Shown: positions 1 to 13,691, counted from the stretch's first letter. The stretch: 64,000 nucleotides of DNA from Setophaga petechia (GCA_024362935.1 JANCRA010000003.1:6376001-6440000); one strand, 5' to 3'. Translations and numbers: made by a program. The notes: a model not told the origin generated them from the letters alone.

Positions 1-756
1 TAAAAATGTCTGGAGGAGAAGAATTATAAGTATAAAACTGCTTCTATTCTCAAAACACCAGCATTACTCCAATCTTGGCAGTGCTGGGTCAGAGTTCAGA
101 ACTCGGCCTTGAAAGATTATTAAACAAGTATTAAAGTAGAAGAGGACTACACTGCACATTCTTGCTAAGAAGTCTCATAGCTTTTGTCTCTCAAAGGCTG
201 TTTCTTTGCAGGAAGTGGCTGCACATCAGAAGATAGGAAATTGTAAGTTTAGTCAGAGCTGACTTTCCAACTACATCATCATTTATTCAGAGTGAAAACA
301 CCTCCTTACCTCCTGCTGTTGCAGACTGCTGAGATGAGTACAGTACAATGATCTCCTCTTCAGAAAGGATGGTAACCTCAGACTGAGGGTGGGAAGAGTC
401 TCCTCACATATTATACAATCCAGTTCCTAGCCACACTCCAGTGAAAAAGTTTTTTTACTTGTACCATGGCAGAGACTGCAAGCAAATAGCAAGACAGACA
501 GTGCTCCCATTAGTTGTTATCCATTCAACCCCACTACTTGATAGTAACAGTTTTGGTACAGTCCTGCCTAGTTCACCTTTCTCACTTTATCTTTCCAAAT
601 TCTCCTGTTTCCTTCACTTTCACAACAGTTTCCTAATTCTGCCACTGCATATGCAAAGGAAAGAAAAACTCACTGGCTGCCCAGGCCTTGTGTTTTTCAG
701 AAAAGCCCCTCTGAGCCTCTCAGCTCATAAGGAGCCCCATGGCTTAAACATCCCCT
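1..756. other. Intergenic sequence, nothing recognised
   Basis: No homology, repeat or plausible gene seen on either strand. The 111-codon plus-strand frame at 441-776 has no recognisable domain and runs into the CR1 fragment. Confidence 0.7.
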
Positions 757-845
757 GGAATGACAGAATATGCTGAGTGGGAAGGGACCCATCAGTATCA
801 TTGGTTCCAACTCCAGCCCAGTGCCCAAGCAGTCTCTGGTAACAA
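757..845 (-). mobile_element. CR1 LINE 3'-end fragment
   Basis: The plus strand shows GACAGAATATGCTGAGTGGG followed by AAGGGACCCATCAG and GGTTCCAACTCC, the complement of an avian CR1 3' terminus, so the element is oriented on the minus strand. Only the terminal ~90 bp remain. Confidence 0.7.
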
Positions 846-877
846 CACTAGAGAAATTTCATTTAACAGATTTCTCT

Positions 878-1795
878 AGATCATAAAATCATTTAGATTT
901 TAAAAGACCTCTGAGATCATTCAGTCCAGCCATTACCCACCATCACCAAGCCATGTACTTAAGCACAACATCCACACATCTTCTAAATACCTCCAGGGGT
1001 GGTTACTCCACCATTTCCCTCAGTAGCCTTCTTCCAACGCTTGACAACCCTTTCCATGAAGAAATATTCCCTAATATACACTCTAAACCTTCCCTGGCAT
1101 AACTTGTGGCAGTTTCCTCTCATCCTGTTGCTTGTTGATTGGGAGAAGAGGCCACCTTGCTACACCCTCCTTTCAGGCAGTTGTAGAGGGGGATAAGGTC
1201 CTCCCTGAGCCTCCTTTCCTCCAGGCTGAACACCCCCAGCTCCCTCAGCTGCTCCTCATTACAATGGTGCTCCAGACCCTTCTCCAGCTCCACTGCCCTT
1301 CTCTGGACTTGTTCCAGCACCTCAGTGTCTTCATTGAAATAAGGGGCCCAGAACTGGACACAGAACTCAGTGTGGCCTCACCACTGCTGAGTACAGGGGG
1401 ACAATCACCAACCTGGTCCTGTGGCCACACTGTTCTCAGTACAGGCCAGGATGCCACAGGCCTTTCTGGCCACTTGCACACGCTGCTGGCTCATGTCAAC
1501 AGCACCCCAGATCCTGTGCCACTGTGCCATTTTCCAGCCACTCTGTCCCCAGCCTGTAGCACTGCAGGGGGTTGCTCTGACCCAAAGACAGGACCTGGCA
1601 CCTCACACATTGGCCTTGGGCCCACCAACCCAGCCTGTCCAGAACCCTCTGCAGAGCCTCCCTACTCTCCAGCAGATCAACACTCCCTCCCAACTGGGTG
1701 TCATCAACAAATTGACTGAGGATGCCCTCAATCCCCTCATCCTGAACATTGATAAGATGTTAAACAGAACTGGATCTCTACTTACTAATAGATGA
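878..1795 (-). mobile_element. CR1 LINE, 5'-truncated ~0.9-kb copy
   Basis: Diagnostic CR1 sequence on the plus strand, which is antisense to the element: ATCATAAAATCATTTAG near the 3' end, then AAATACCTCCAGGG, CTTGACAACCCTTTC, CCTCCTTTCCTCCAGGCTGA, and further in CAGATCAACACTCCCTCCCA. On the minus strand the remains of the reverse-transcriptase ORF C-terminus are readable ([29 protein letters not shown]), interrupted by frame breaks. The copy is dead, with no promoter or complete ORF. The plus-strand open frames across it are shadows. Confidence 0.92.
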
Positions 1796-2780
1796 GGCAT
1801 TTGAGAGCAAAAATTCCTTTTAGCATTAATAGACTTCCAACAATACCACCAATAGAATAGCAAACCACATGAAAGCACCATGACTACGACCAAGACTGTC
1901 CCAGGACTTAAATTTTCAAAGGGATGAAATACATCTTGGGCTGTGCAACACCTGTGAGACCAAGGTATCCCTTTCTACCACTGCAGGGACAGCAATGTGC
2001 TTCCTGGATACAACAAAGAAAAGAAGAAGTCAGAAACAGTGTTCAAGTAACATCATTTAGTAAAAAAATATTTATGCTACAACTTCTGGGAGTTAATAAA
2101 TATTCCAGATACATCCATACAACATACAAATGTTATTAGGCTGTCTCTGTAAAAGCTAGGAGGGGAAAGGATGACAACATTTGTAACAAATGTTCATGAC
2201 ATATTAAGCCAAGATTATTATCTATGCTTAAATATTCTTTGGAGGATGTTGGTTTCTTTATGTTATGAAAGGCTTCCATGGACTAGATCTTAGTTCAGAT
2301 CAGCACCACACATGAGAACACTCTGCAAAACATTAACTAAGTAAAATAAAGTGAGCTGGAAGCTTTCATATAATGTATCCTGTATAATGCCAGGATTTTC
2401 CAAGTTAAATCTCACTGGTTTACTCTTGCCATTTCCCTTAATTATTTTCCACTACAGCCTTACAAACCAATAGGAATGATTTCATTGCTATGTTCAATAC
2501 TACGGTTTCCTCTCTTATTCTGTTATCATCACAAGGACAGTGGGAGGAGAGCTATTCTCTCTGTATTTAAAAAGAAGTTCTGGCGCCATGGGCACTTGCT
2601 GAATTGAAATGCTTTTTGCACTTGGCACATCAAGCCATTCCCTAATACAGGCAAACAATAATTAAGATAAAGACTTAGGTATATGAATAACTTTCACTAC
2701 ACATTATACTTCACTCAAGGGTTAATAATCTGCCCAGGGTTTAGGTCTGTGTGAAATGTCAGGAATTATCTGAAGCTATC

Positions 2781-2807
2781 GGGGGGGGGGGGGGGAGGGG
2801 GGGGGGG
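2781..2807 (+). repeat. Poly-G tract (27 nt, one A interruption)
   Basis: A run of G from 2781 to 2807 broken only by A at 2796. Simple mononucleotide repeat in intergenic DNA with high G-quadruplex potential; its length is prone to sequencing error. Confidence 0.97.
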
Positions 2808-4804
2808 TCTGTCCTAGCTTTCAACACCAGCAAATAAAACACCTTATTTTAACAAGATCACAAAGCAGAGCAATGCATGTTGTTGCTACCACAATTTTCT
2901 GCCTGAATGTGTGTCTATATGTATAATAAAATTAATCATTTTGTCCATATCAACTTTCTTCAGGAATGTGACAATATCCAATTGTAAAAATATCAGTGAA
3001 TTCCTACCTGAGGCAAGTTGAGAAAAATTCAGATTTGTTAGTGTTACAGTGATAAGCACCCTTTTCTCAGAAGCACATTTTTGTCCTGTAAATAACATTT
3101 CTGTATTTCACTCAAAAACACCTGGGCAGGTCCAGGCAATATTAGACTGGAAGCTATGGGATGTGGTGTGTCTTCCAACAGCCAGAGTGAGGAACAAGGA
3201 GCCAAGACATACTTGCCTTGCTAACTCGTGTGCCTTTTCTTTTCCTCAGTTTACCCTCAATAGCACTCTTCTAATCATAGTTTGCTTTAATATTTGCAAA
3301 ACATACTGAATGCATGTCAGAAGGCTTGACAAACATGAGAAAAGGCTTAACTGAAAACTTCTCCTCAGACTAAATGCTTCAGTTCAAATTAGCAATTTGC
3401 ATTAGAATACTTCACACACACTTCAGGCTAAGTTGTATTTCAAACTAACACAACTTTTTACACTATGATGAGACTAAGAGGACTCCAGTAGGAAGCACAC
3501 ACATCAGCACTTTCTTCTCCCTTTAATCACAGTGCAGGCTTTGAAATAGCAAAAAATAAGAGCAGGTGTATTTTGTAAACAAATTCACAAATTCCTATAT
3601 CAACTTTCAAGACTATCCTGCAAAGTGATTAAAATATTCATCTTCATTATTGTAAAGAGTAACATCAACAAACAATTATTCCTTTTTTTTTTTGTGAAGA
3701 TATTAGGTTGATCAATTAGGCCTATTGCAGAAAGGCTTGAATTAGTCTGATTAGTCTCAGCTACTTAAATTCAGAAGCAGATGCCTCACTTTGCAAGAGT
3801 GGTGATTAAAGGCTGCATTCACAAAAAAAATTGGATTACGCACACTTAAGACAATACCTACCATTTTTCAGCTCTCCCCCTCACAGCAGATGGCCCATAC
3901 AATTACTGACTTCAAAAAATTCTCACTAGAACTCCTCCAAGGCTCCCTTCACTTTTTGAGACAAAGGTATGTGCAAGTCAAGACTTTTTTCAAATGTTCT
4001 CCTCATATTAAGATTTATCACGCAGGTCAAGAAAACCAATCACACAGGGCTGTAAGTCAAAACACAGTGCCCACACGTCCCCAGAACAGTCACCCATATG
4101 GCTACTAGCAGCAAGGGAGAGCAGAATAATAACATAAGAGCCTTGGCAGCAAATAAAATCCACATCTCACCCTCCTGGCACTCCAGCCAGCACAAGCAAG
4201 TGAGAAAGCCAGGACTGAGAGATACAAAATGGCTCATTATCTACCCCAGAAGGCACAGCACTGCCAAACCGCTCTTTATCAAGTCCTTAACAGGTGTAAA
4301 ATTAGCACTTGTTATTAAAGACAATGGAGTTACATGTATTGCCAGCAGCTGAAGAAATGTGCTAGAATTGTTTTCACCTCCAGTTAATTCGGTACCATTC
4401 AATAATGTGCACGAAGCCTGTAAATTAGAGAAGTGCCTCCTGGAGCATGGCAGGGAGCTAAGACAGTGTGTGAGCATCCTTTCTAAAACACAGGTGATTT
4501 CTTGAATGAAGGAATGAGGAACAAATCCTCATTTCATCAATACTGATCTAATTTCAAACATTTACCTGAGTGTAATCACAGGTAAACCTGTGCCAGCATA
4601 ATCTGTAACCAGAATCTGGAGCTGTCAGAAATCCTCGTAAGCAAATGCCAGGACAGTGCTGTTTTCAGCTTTTCTAACCCCACAGAGCAGAGAATGACTG
4701 GCTGCACTGATGTTCTCTCTTCTCAGCTACTTACAATTCATTCCTGGGAATAAAGCAGAGAAAGGTGTTATTTACTGAGAATAGCAAAACCCTATTCCAG
4801 ATGT

Positions 4805-4836
4805 ATCTCATTATAGGCAGATCTCATTATAGGCAG
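4805..4836. repeat. 16-bp direct tandem duplication
   Basis: ATCTCATTATAGGCAG occurs twice back to back with no mismatch, in intergenic sequence. Confidence 0.95.
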
Positions 4837-7800
4837 ATGACCTCAGGTTTAGGACAAGATGTCACTGAATCACTCAGGACTGTGTAGCTTCATTGTGTAT
4901 TTTTCTGTTCTAATACCATGCTCAGCTCTGAAAGCAAATTATTTAGAAAAATACTGCACATAGGAATGCAGATCCCTATTATTCAATAGCACTGTACATC
5001 TCACCACTCTCCCCCTTTCTGCAGTAACTGGGAGAAGGGTTGGCCAACATCAAACAAATCTGATCAAGGACAGAAATCTCAGTGATAATTACATTCCCAC
5101 GGGGTTTCATGAAAACTGGCAGTGAGATAGAGAAGGAAATTAACTCCTCCACCAAGGGGAGGCAAGTCAGGCATCTTGCTATCCCTGTGGCAGCAATTGG
5201 CCAGGCTGCCAGCACATGATTTTCTCTGCACTAGCCAAGGCACACATTGCCTTTTGTCTGCTGGGACTGCCACTGAGAGCATGTCAGGAGATCATCTTTA
5301 GTGGGAGGGGGTTTTAAGTCCATAAGAAACCATGCTACTCATGCTACATCTGCTCCTCCTGCCAGATACCATGCACAGCCTGAAGTGCAAGCCATGGGAC
5401 AAAGCTCTCTTGCTTTAATGTTAATATTGAGACTATTACTGGTGTGTGGGAATGGTGCTGGTCAAGTGCAGAATATGTTGTCTTATATATCAAGAGTTCT
5501 GTTATCATTATAGTGCAAGGATTCCATATCAGAGTTTCATACCTCCTCAATGTTTCTTATAGGCAGCTCCTCTAAGCACTGACTGTTCCTGGTCCTTGCA
5601 GTATCCATCTGACACCAGTTTCCACCAATCCACTCTTTAATAACACTGTTCTTATTTGCTACAGGTGTGGCCTATTAACACCAGGCCTGCTCCTAATCTT
5701 TAGTAATTGGTTCAGCTGCAACTCTTTAGGGGATAAGATTACATTCTACACTACGTTCATTTACCCATACTGTATCCCCCTCCAAGAACAGTCAACTCAG
5801 AGTTAGTAATAGGCACAGGCTCTCTTCTGCTCTAGTATTCTGCAGTTTTTCTACTGTCATTTCATGATGCAGTCAGAACATGTCTGAAACACCCAATTTA
5901 AAAAGCAAACTGTGTTTCTATTCAAAGTCTGCTGGACAAGTTCAGGTTTGGACAAAATGGGTGCCTGTTTGCTAAGGTATGAAACATCTTACCACCGTCC
6001 TTGGTTCATCATGCATCTTAGAGGAGGCAAAAATCAACATAAAGCAAATAAAAAGAGCAGTTTCTTTTTATACAGAGCAAATCTCCAGCTCTTGTTGGAT
6101 TGATAGGTGTGGTGAGTCACCAGCACATTGCCCGGGCTGTCAAGTTGTCACTTTAGCTGGCTGAAGTACAAAGCTGAGTCCTTCCACATGGTCACCACTC
6201 CCTCTCTGCGTGCAAATAAAGACTACAGCCTTTTCACTCCTTTTTCCAAATGCACAGGGAAATCTTTTATTTCTTCATCGGTCTAGCAACCCCCGGGCAA
6301 TGGGAGTGTTTATCATCTGACGCATGTAAATGCTAACAAAACTCCTATCTTGACGTTAAATGGCTTAAAACCTATAAAATGGCAAATGCAGCATAGTAAT
6401 GACAAAAACTGGCAGGTTTCAGGCGGCCTGCAGGGTTCTGCCATGCTGGCACTGACGTCTGTGACATTGCTAAACTAGCCCTGGGACTTCCCAAGGACCA
6501 GGAACTAGCAGGAGAACTTGAGTTATGGTCTGGTTGCCACAGATATCTCTACCAACCAGTGGAGCTGCTCAGTCATGCACTGACCCTCCCCAGCCTACGT
6601 GGGTGCACTTCAGAAAGGAAAAGGAGCAGCAGGTTCCTTGGAAGAGTTCGTGCCAGTGCACTGCAGGCTGGCAAAACTCATCACTCATTCACTCTGATAA
6701 GATGATAGCACAGCAAAGGCAAGGCTGATGCAACACCTTGTAAACACAGAGCCACGCTGGCTTTCTTGAAGCATTGCCACATTTCAAACCTGCATGCAAA
6801 CAGCAGAACTACTGCAGCGTGTTGCTGGGGTAGGCTGCAGCTAAACCACCCCCTGCAAAGCATCTGTGTAAGCGGCAACACAAGCGGCAGCCACTTGAAA
6901 TGCGTGGCTTGCACTGGTCCTCGAGTGCTGCCAGCAGCCTTGCACCTCAGCTACCATCACCTGCAGAACTATTAACCAGCTGCATCTGTGGAAAGAGCAG
7001 AGAGAGGCTTTTGCAAGGCAGAGGGAGGCAGGGTCCTAGTGTTTCCAAGGGTCCCAGTTAGTTTGCACACAGTGCTCTCAGACTGCTGTGCTCCTTTCCA
7101 GCCTGATTATTAACACTGCTAATGAGGAGAGGCCTTGGAGGACAAGGACTCTAGAGCCACATGCCTGGTGCACACAGATTCCTGGCCATATTCCCAACAT
7201 ATACAGACCTACCTACTACTTTAATGGATTTTGTAACATCAGTGATTCAAACAGCACATGCACACTGTGGAGGGGTTAATTTTACAAAAAAAATTCAATC
7301 CTATATTTACAATTTACACACCTGAAAAGGGATCTTTAGTTGCTATGGTAAGCTAGTCAATGTGTTGCCAGTATATTAGAAGACCTTCCTTTCCTGGATA
7401 GATTTCCTAGTTCTCATTTCAAAGGAAAAATAAGTGAGACATGTCATTGAAGTTTAACGCCTTAATGCTATTTCAAATCTTGGTTTGTGTTGGGTCACCT
7501 GTCTTTCAAGGACAACCCTATGAAGAAACTTCACTACCATTGCACAACACCTAATAGTACACTGCATTTACAACAGGATTATTAGTAAAGAGCAGGAAAA
7601 AAGGGAGAGAGAGTTTAGATGCTAAAGAGCAAATCAGAGACCAAGTGAGGCATCCAAAGAGGAAACCAAGAACTGGCACTTGAACACTTAAAAACTGGGA
7701 AAAGGAGAAAACAGGGAAACATTGTGTTTGCAAAAGTGTTTTAAAAAAATTCTACATCAAAGCTATATATGGGGGGTTTGCAAATAATTTGGTTGGTATG

Positions 7801-8922
7801 GGCTGAGCAGAAATGTGACCAAGCATATAAACAGGGGACTCCACTCTCCTCCTTTGTGCTTGGCCAGAATGAACAGCTTTGCAAATAAGGGCACAATCCA
7901 TGTACTGGCATTTTCTTCCATTATCTGGATGTATTTGTATACATCATTACATTTTCCTCCTTCTGTTTCTCTCCCCAAAAGCCAAATCAAAGCTCTCCCT
8001 CATTTCCTGTTGCATAAGTAAGTAACATTATCCTCACTTTGAAAACTGAGCAGTTTGAAAATGACAGTCCATTGGAGCCTGTCTATAGGGTTTCAGCTGC
8101 CACAGCTGAATGTTTTTCTCTGTATTCAGCAAAGGACATTGGAAGAGACATATTTTTAAGAACTTTTATGAGCTCAATTTGAAGGCAAACACAGTAGTCC
8201 ACTTTGTCCTTCACTCTCGTTCCCTGTCTATTTAGGCTAAAAAATTGTGTTTGTACAGCACTTAGCCCCATGAGACTGAAGCCTTTAGGTACAAATGTAA
8301 CTCATTTAAATGGTAATATACAACAAAATGAGTGGCACTCTTCAAAACAAGCAGCATTTGTAAGTGTATCTCTGCCAGGTGCTGACAAATGGAGGGTCAT
8401 GGTTGCAGGCAAAGGGAAAGGTCTCAGCGAGACAATATTTAAAAGTCAGTTTTTCCAGTCAGAGGCCAAACTCTGATATGTCTGCTTATTTCTCTACTGC
8501 CTATGCCCTGAAGCACTGTGCCTGCCTCCCAGAGAGCAGCACACGAGGACTCCAAAGGTATTTCCTATACAAGGTCAGATCAATTAAAATGTGCTTTAAA
8601 TAGAGTCACGTGAGCCATGTGCAGGAACTCCACAGCCTCATTAGATCCCTGACACCCTGAAGGGCAGACTCTGAGACAATCTGCTGACCTCAAGTAGGAA
8701 AGCCAGATAACAAGGAGGCAGGACCTGCTCTTTCCCTACCCTGGGAATGAAGGCTTTACTCCTTCTGGTCATCTAATATTTCTTTAACACCAGAGGTGCC
8801 AGGAGTTAACTACTGACCTGGTTCTTCTCCTACTGAAGTCAGCAGCAGATCTCCAAAACCTAGTCTTTCAAAAGTGAGGGCAAGCTCTTTTAGCTGTCCC
8901 AGAAAGACAAGTAGGAAAGGAG

Positions 8923-8943
8923 CTGCTGCTGCTGCTGCTGCTG
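8923..8943 (+). repeat. (CTG)7 microsatellite
   Basis: Seven perfect CTG units in intergenic sequence. No ORF or gene context supports a coding role. Confidence 0.97.
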
Positions 8944-11900
8944 TCCTTTTCCAGACCTGATAGGAAGCTCCCAAAGAAATGTTTACATTAAATTAAAAAA
9001 GGAAGCAAAACCTTGGCAGAGTGAAGTTGTACTAATTCATGCCAGGGCCTGAGCTGTCCACTTGGAAGACAAAGCCAACAAACAAAACCTGTCTCAGAGA
9101 GACCTCCTTACAATCAAGATTTGAAAGGTCCTAGTCTCAAGAGAGAATATTAATATAAAAGTGCAGCAAGTGAATTATCCCTCTGAATAAGTGCCAATGC
9201 AGTGGAGAGATGGCAGAAATGTTATTTGTTTGCTGTAAGAGCATCCCTTTACTCTCCACCCCCCAGTGAGATGCAGCCCAGTGATACCTGCTCTTCTGTT
9301 TCATATGGGAATCTCAGGAAAATACTAAAACCAGCAATTACCTGTCTCAATCTAAATTCAGAAGCAAAAGACATATAAACAAGGTTAAAGGGAGTGCATC
9401 CCCTGGAGTCCCTGTGTGGGTTGCTCTTGGCTCCATGCTCCAGCTGTCCCACCCACCCTCTCCTTGTGGGGAGGCTCTTGGGAAGGGAAACAAGGAGTGA
9501 AGCCATTGGATTCCCTGGAAGCTACTCTAAGGTCACCGTCATGCCAAACACACCCTGTCATCCAGCAGCTCCCCTCAGGTGTGATCATAAATCTCTGAGC
9601 ATTTACACTGTCAAGGGTTATGTCTTATTCTGTGTATTCCACAAGCATATTTCTGCAAGTCAAATTCTGCATGAAGCCATGAGATGCTGCATACAGGAGC
9701 AGCCTGGAAGGCAGTTTCTGCCTTCTAATTTGCACTTGTGATATCATTGCACATCAATATCCTTCCTTTCTCCTAAATACTACTGATAAATAAAATGTTT
9801 TTAGCAGCATTTTCATCTGGTGAAAGTCAGGGTAGCTCCGCTGAACCTCTGCTAAAGGAATTTACACCATCTGAAGCCCTGGAGCAAAAAGAAATATCCA
9901 AGTCAATGGGATATAAGCCAAAATTGGAGTGTTTTGCTGGATGCAGACCAGATCTACTTGTTTGCTTAAACAGGTGCCTAAGTGCTGTAGTGAACTGGGT
10001 CCCAAATATGAAACCATTTTTTATTTACGTCCACTTCTGTCAGCTTGGACATCTGATACAGAGGTCATCTTATAGCTAACATTTTTGTCTTAAACCCTGC
10101 CTATAGCCACACTATAGAACAGCTGCCTGTGGAGTTATGTTCCACACATAACTTTAAAAATAAAATGCAAGTGACTGGAAACCGTGGGTTTATAACTAGA
10201 AAGAGAATACAAGAGTACCTTGAAATAGAAATAAATGTAACATTTTCTGCGTGCTGAGAAAAGAACTCACAATCTTATATTTCTACTGCATTCTCTTTTA
10301 GTACTGATGTTTCCATCTTGCAGTTACAGTGTCCTAGAACTGCCTTAGCTGGAACTGGTTAGACCAAAGCCCTGCATGGGAAAAGGGTTTACATATACAT
10401 TAAACAAGTTTTTGTCTACAGAGCATCTTATTTCTCTATAGGGAATCTATGTTTGTACTAACTGCAATTCCAAACACTTAAAACAATGTCCCCAGCTGAA
10501 ATCCCATCTCCCAAGAATTCAATACATAAAACTTTATGTATTGAACCATGATCATTGAATGGGAAAAGGCAAAAAGTAAGCTTGGAGGCCATGTCCAGAA
10601 CATAATTTCCTCCTCACTTTCTCCAGTCCCTGGTCACCAGATGAGAGTCCTTCCTTCTCACTTGATTTCTGTCCCAGTCCATACTTCATCTCCTCATGAA
10701 ACAGGCCTGACCATGCGGGGACCTCTCCTTTCCTTGTCCCTCACACAGAGGTATGCTTGTGAAACCTAGTGAGATGTGAAGTCTGAGGAAAAGGGAATTT
10801 GTGTCCCTGAAATTAAATCTTTAAGCTTTGAATCACCATTGCACTGGTTCCAAAAAACCCAGCTGCTGTCAATACTTTTTGTTCCCTGTTGTTGAGAAAT
10901 AGGTGTGATGTGAGCTGCTTGATAAACTGGGTTATCAAGGGACCTAAAAAGTGTTGTCCCAGCAAAAAGAAGGTGAGGGATTTCATAAGAAGAACTGCAG
11001 GCAAAGGATAAAGAATTCCAATGTGAACTATCCCTGCCAAAAGTTATTCAGGCAGCTCTCCAAAGCCAGTGGGTTTATAAAGTTTTATTTGATACCGTAA
11101 CAAGCTCAACACAATCAGGTGTTTGAGTGTGCAATTTAATGGCTATTTTAAACCATCAAATTTAAATAGACAAGGAATGAAATAACACACCCAGTTTAAT
11201 TTTGAAATTATTATCTGTAATCTGATATAATTAAGTCTTTGTAAAATAGACTCAAATAATAAATTAAGTATATATATTTTGGCGGGACAGAACTGCAACA
11301 GCTGAAACAGTAAGCTAAAAGTTTATCTCAGGTCTTGAAATATGAAAGAAAATTTACTTCCCCCAACTACCAATAAAGAATTGTATTTGCATAGGGAAAA
11401 CTCTGTATTTCATCCATCAGTGCCTCACCTTATTTTGCATCTCAGGCTTGCTTTGTGCCACCAAGCCAGAGGCTAAATGCATTTAATATGCATATTATTG
11501 CCATGTTGATGTGGAACTCAGTAGCCCTGAAATGTCTCATTCCTTTCTTTGTGGCAAACATAACCATAGTTAGAAAAGAAGGAGAAAATATCAAATGATG
11601 CAAGTCTTATCAGCAAACACTGTACAGGGGAATATTTAAACAAATTATCAGGTTTATCAAAACTGGGGTGCCTGATTAGCAGCTTCATTTTTATTTCAGT
11701 GGATAGTAATATTGCCAGGGTGGGGGAGCAACAATGAAGACCCCCAGGAGAGGGTGAGGTGGCTGGCAAATAAATAAAAGAAACAAAACCCCTTGGCTCC
11801 ATTCAAGATGGTGTTAGAGGCTACCTAGAAGAAGAGTGTGTGCCCAGCCTTGCTGTGCCCAGGGCTCAGAGGTCCCACAGGTCACCTCATCCTGCCACAG

Positions 11901-13104
11901 CCCCACTGAGATGTGCATCTCCAGAGGACAGTGCCACGGCACCAGTGCAGAACCAAATGCTGAGTGCCAAGATCTTCATCATTACATTCTTTTTTTCCCC
12001 ATCATGTTTGTGGAGGTTTTCCCTTTTGCTAATAAATATTTGTGCCTCAGCATGCTGCTCTTTTTTTATTATTATTTTGGTTGGTTTTATTTATCTAATC
12101 CTTGCTCTGAAAAGCCCACAATGTATTGAATCACTACATGGTTTTGATTCTATATTTGAAGAACTGTGACTTTCTGCCCACAGAAATTAAATTTAGATGG
12201 AATTTACAAGTTAGTAAATATAGCTGGTATTCGAGAGTATGAGCAAAAGGATCCTCCAGAAATTCTAGATGCCATATTTCCTTGCATACAACTAGATACA
12301 ATGCCAAATTATCAGTAAACAAACATGGTGCACTCTTTTCCAGGGATAAATCAGAGGGATAGAGAAGGGCACTCTTTTTAACCCATGCAGTCAAAAAAGC
12401 TATTTAAGCATCAAACTCCTGCTCTGACTCTCCAACTTCTCCAGCTGCACAATGAGGAGGAAGGAATTTACCCCATCTCACAGGCCTCTTGTGAGGGTAA
12501 GCAAACAGTGCATGGATGCCATGCTGTTAGGGCTACCTAAGGAGAGAAAAAGAGGAGAGGAAAACTTCCCACAGATCTGCCTTTTGGCCAAATGGCTGGA
12601 AAACAGAGATGGTGTCACCAGAAGGACAAGCTTTATATTAACCCTGCCTGGAGGCTCCAGCCAGCACCAGGAGCTGAGGACCAGGCTCAGCTGCTGTCCA
12701 GCCAGGGAGCAAATCCTGAAGTGCCACAGAGAAATGAATGTAGCAGGTTGCCATGATGGACCTGTGGGGCCCAGGGCTTGATTCCACTTCCTAATATTCA
12801 TGTGGTTTCAGACCCATTTTTAATTGCTTTTTCTCATCAGGGAAAACAAGTATGTGAGCTGCAGGTCTTTGTTCTGTAAACTATCAAGTGCTAAGAGAAT
12901 ATAAGTATTATCACAGCTATTTATTTCACCCTTTGGTGTTTTGTCTCTCTTTCCTGATTGGTTTATGATGACGAATGTCAGAGCTCTGTTCCCAGTTACA
13001 CACCTCTTGGGCAAAGAGACAATGCAAAGTGACATTTAACACAGTGTACCAGGGACCATCCTCCCTCTTGTGAATACTAAAATCACATACACAGCAAAAA
13101 GCAC
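8944..13104. other. Intergenic sequence immediately downstream of KIF26A
   Basis: No gene recognised. It holds the possible ancient repeat at 9795-10080 and an octamer-like ATTTGCAT at 11385-11392 with a 12-nt palindrome at 11485-11496. Open frames up to 109 codons (e.g. 11840-12169, 12452-12781) lack homology. Confidence 0.7.
9795..10080. repeat. Possible ancient amniote interspersed repeat
   Basis: Phrases such as AGGGTAGCTCCGCTGAA, AATTTACACCATCTGAAG, AAGTCAATGGGAT, GTTTGCTTAAACAGGTGCC and TAAGTGCTGTAGTGAACTGG resemble the wording of old, widespread sauropsid repeats that I recall but cannot name with confidence. A 94-codon plus-strand frame crosses it and is probably accidental. Confidence 0.35.
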
Positions 13105-13124
13105 TCGTAACAATAGATGTATCT

Positions 13125-13130
13125 TTTATT
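13125..13130 (-). terminator. Polyadenylation signal AATAAA (distal)
   Basis: The minus strand reads TGAATAAAAG here, the last canonical hexamer after the KIF26A stop codon before the sequence loses UTR-like character. It is followed within 40 nt by T/GT-rich sequence (GCTTTTTGCTGTGTATGTG). Likely the main cleavage signal. Confidence 0.6.
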
Positions 13131-13691
13131 CACAGATAAAAACTGAAGCAAGCTGTTATAATACATATTTATACAAAGGATTTGAAAAAACCATAAAAAG
13201 GAAGATGATTAGAAAATATGATTCATTATGAAATGTGGTATTACATACACTATTAAACCTTTTCAAAAGTATTTGTTTGGCAACAATTTATCAATAGTTT
13301 CCACACTTAAGTGGCCTCCTTCAAAAAAGCACAAATCTCATGCAGCATGTATAAACTTGATCCTGAGGGTTTGCCTTCCTTAGAAAAACTGTAAAAAGAT
13401 ATACTATTTGTCTTAAAAGTTCAAAATGCAAATGCTATATTTATAGTCAAAACTATATAAAAATATGGACCTAACTTAACATTTACAAAAACTTTTTGCT
13501 CCTTTTTTTTTTTGCTTGTTTTATGGTTTTGGTAATAAACATAATTCTCAATTCCTGCAGTCAGAGAGAAAAAAAGAAAACCAAAACAAACCACAGTGCC
13601 CTTTGTAGACTTCCTCACATTAAGTTTACAACTCCAAAAAAGACCAGGTCTGTGAAAAGTGAGGTTAGTAACCAAGGAAGTAGGTAAGCAG

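Larger units (their letters stand above)
1796..8922. other. Intergenic sequence downstream of KIF26A
   Basis: About 7 kb of AT-leaning unique-looking DNA containing only the poly-G tract and one 16-bp duplication as listed. The stretch at about 6280-6420 has the mixed, low-repeat composition of a conserved noncoding element, but I cannot test this. No exon or RNA gene was recognised. Confidence 0.7.

Noticed and set aside
1132..1719. 195-codon plus-strand open frame
   Set aside because: It is the antisense of a dead CR1 LINE; no independent protein similarity.
9795..10079. 94-codon plus-strand frame as a small gene
   Set aside because: Sequence wording looks like an old interspersed repeat; no domain or splice context.
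12452..12801. Overlapping 109- and 107-codon frames on both strands
   Set aside because: Mutually antisense, no homology, and located in intergenic DNA.
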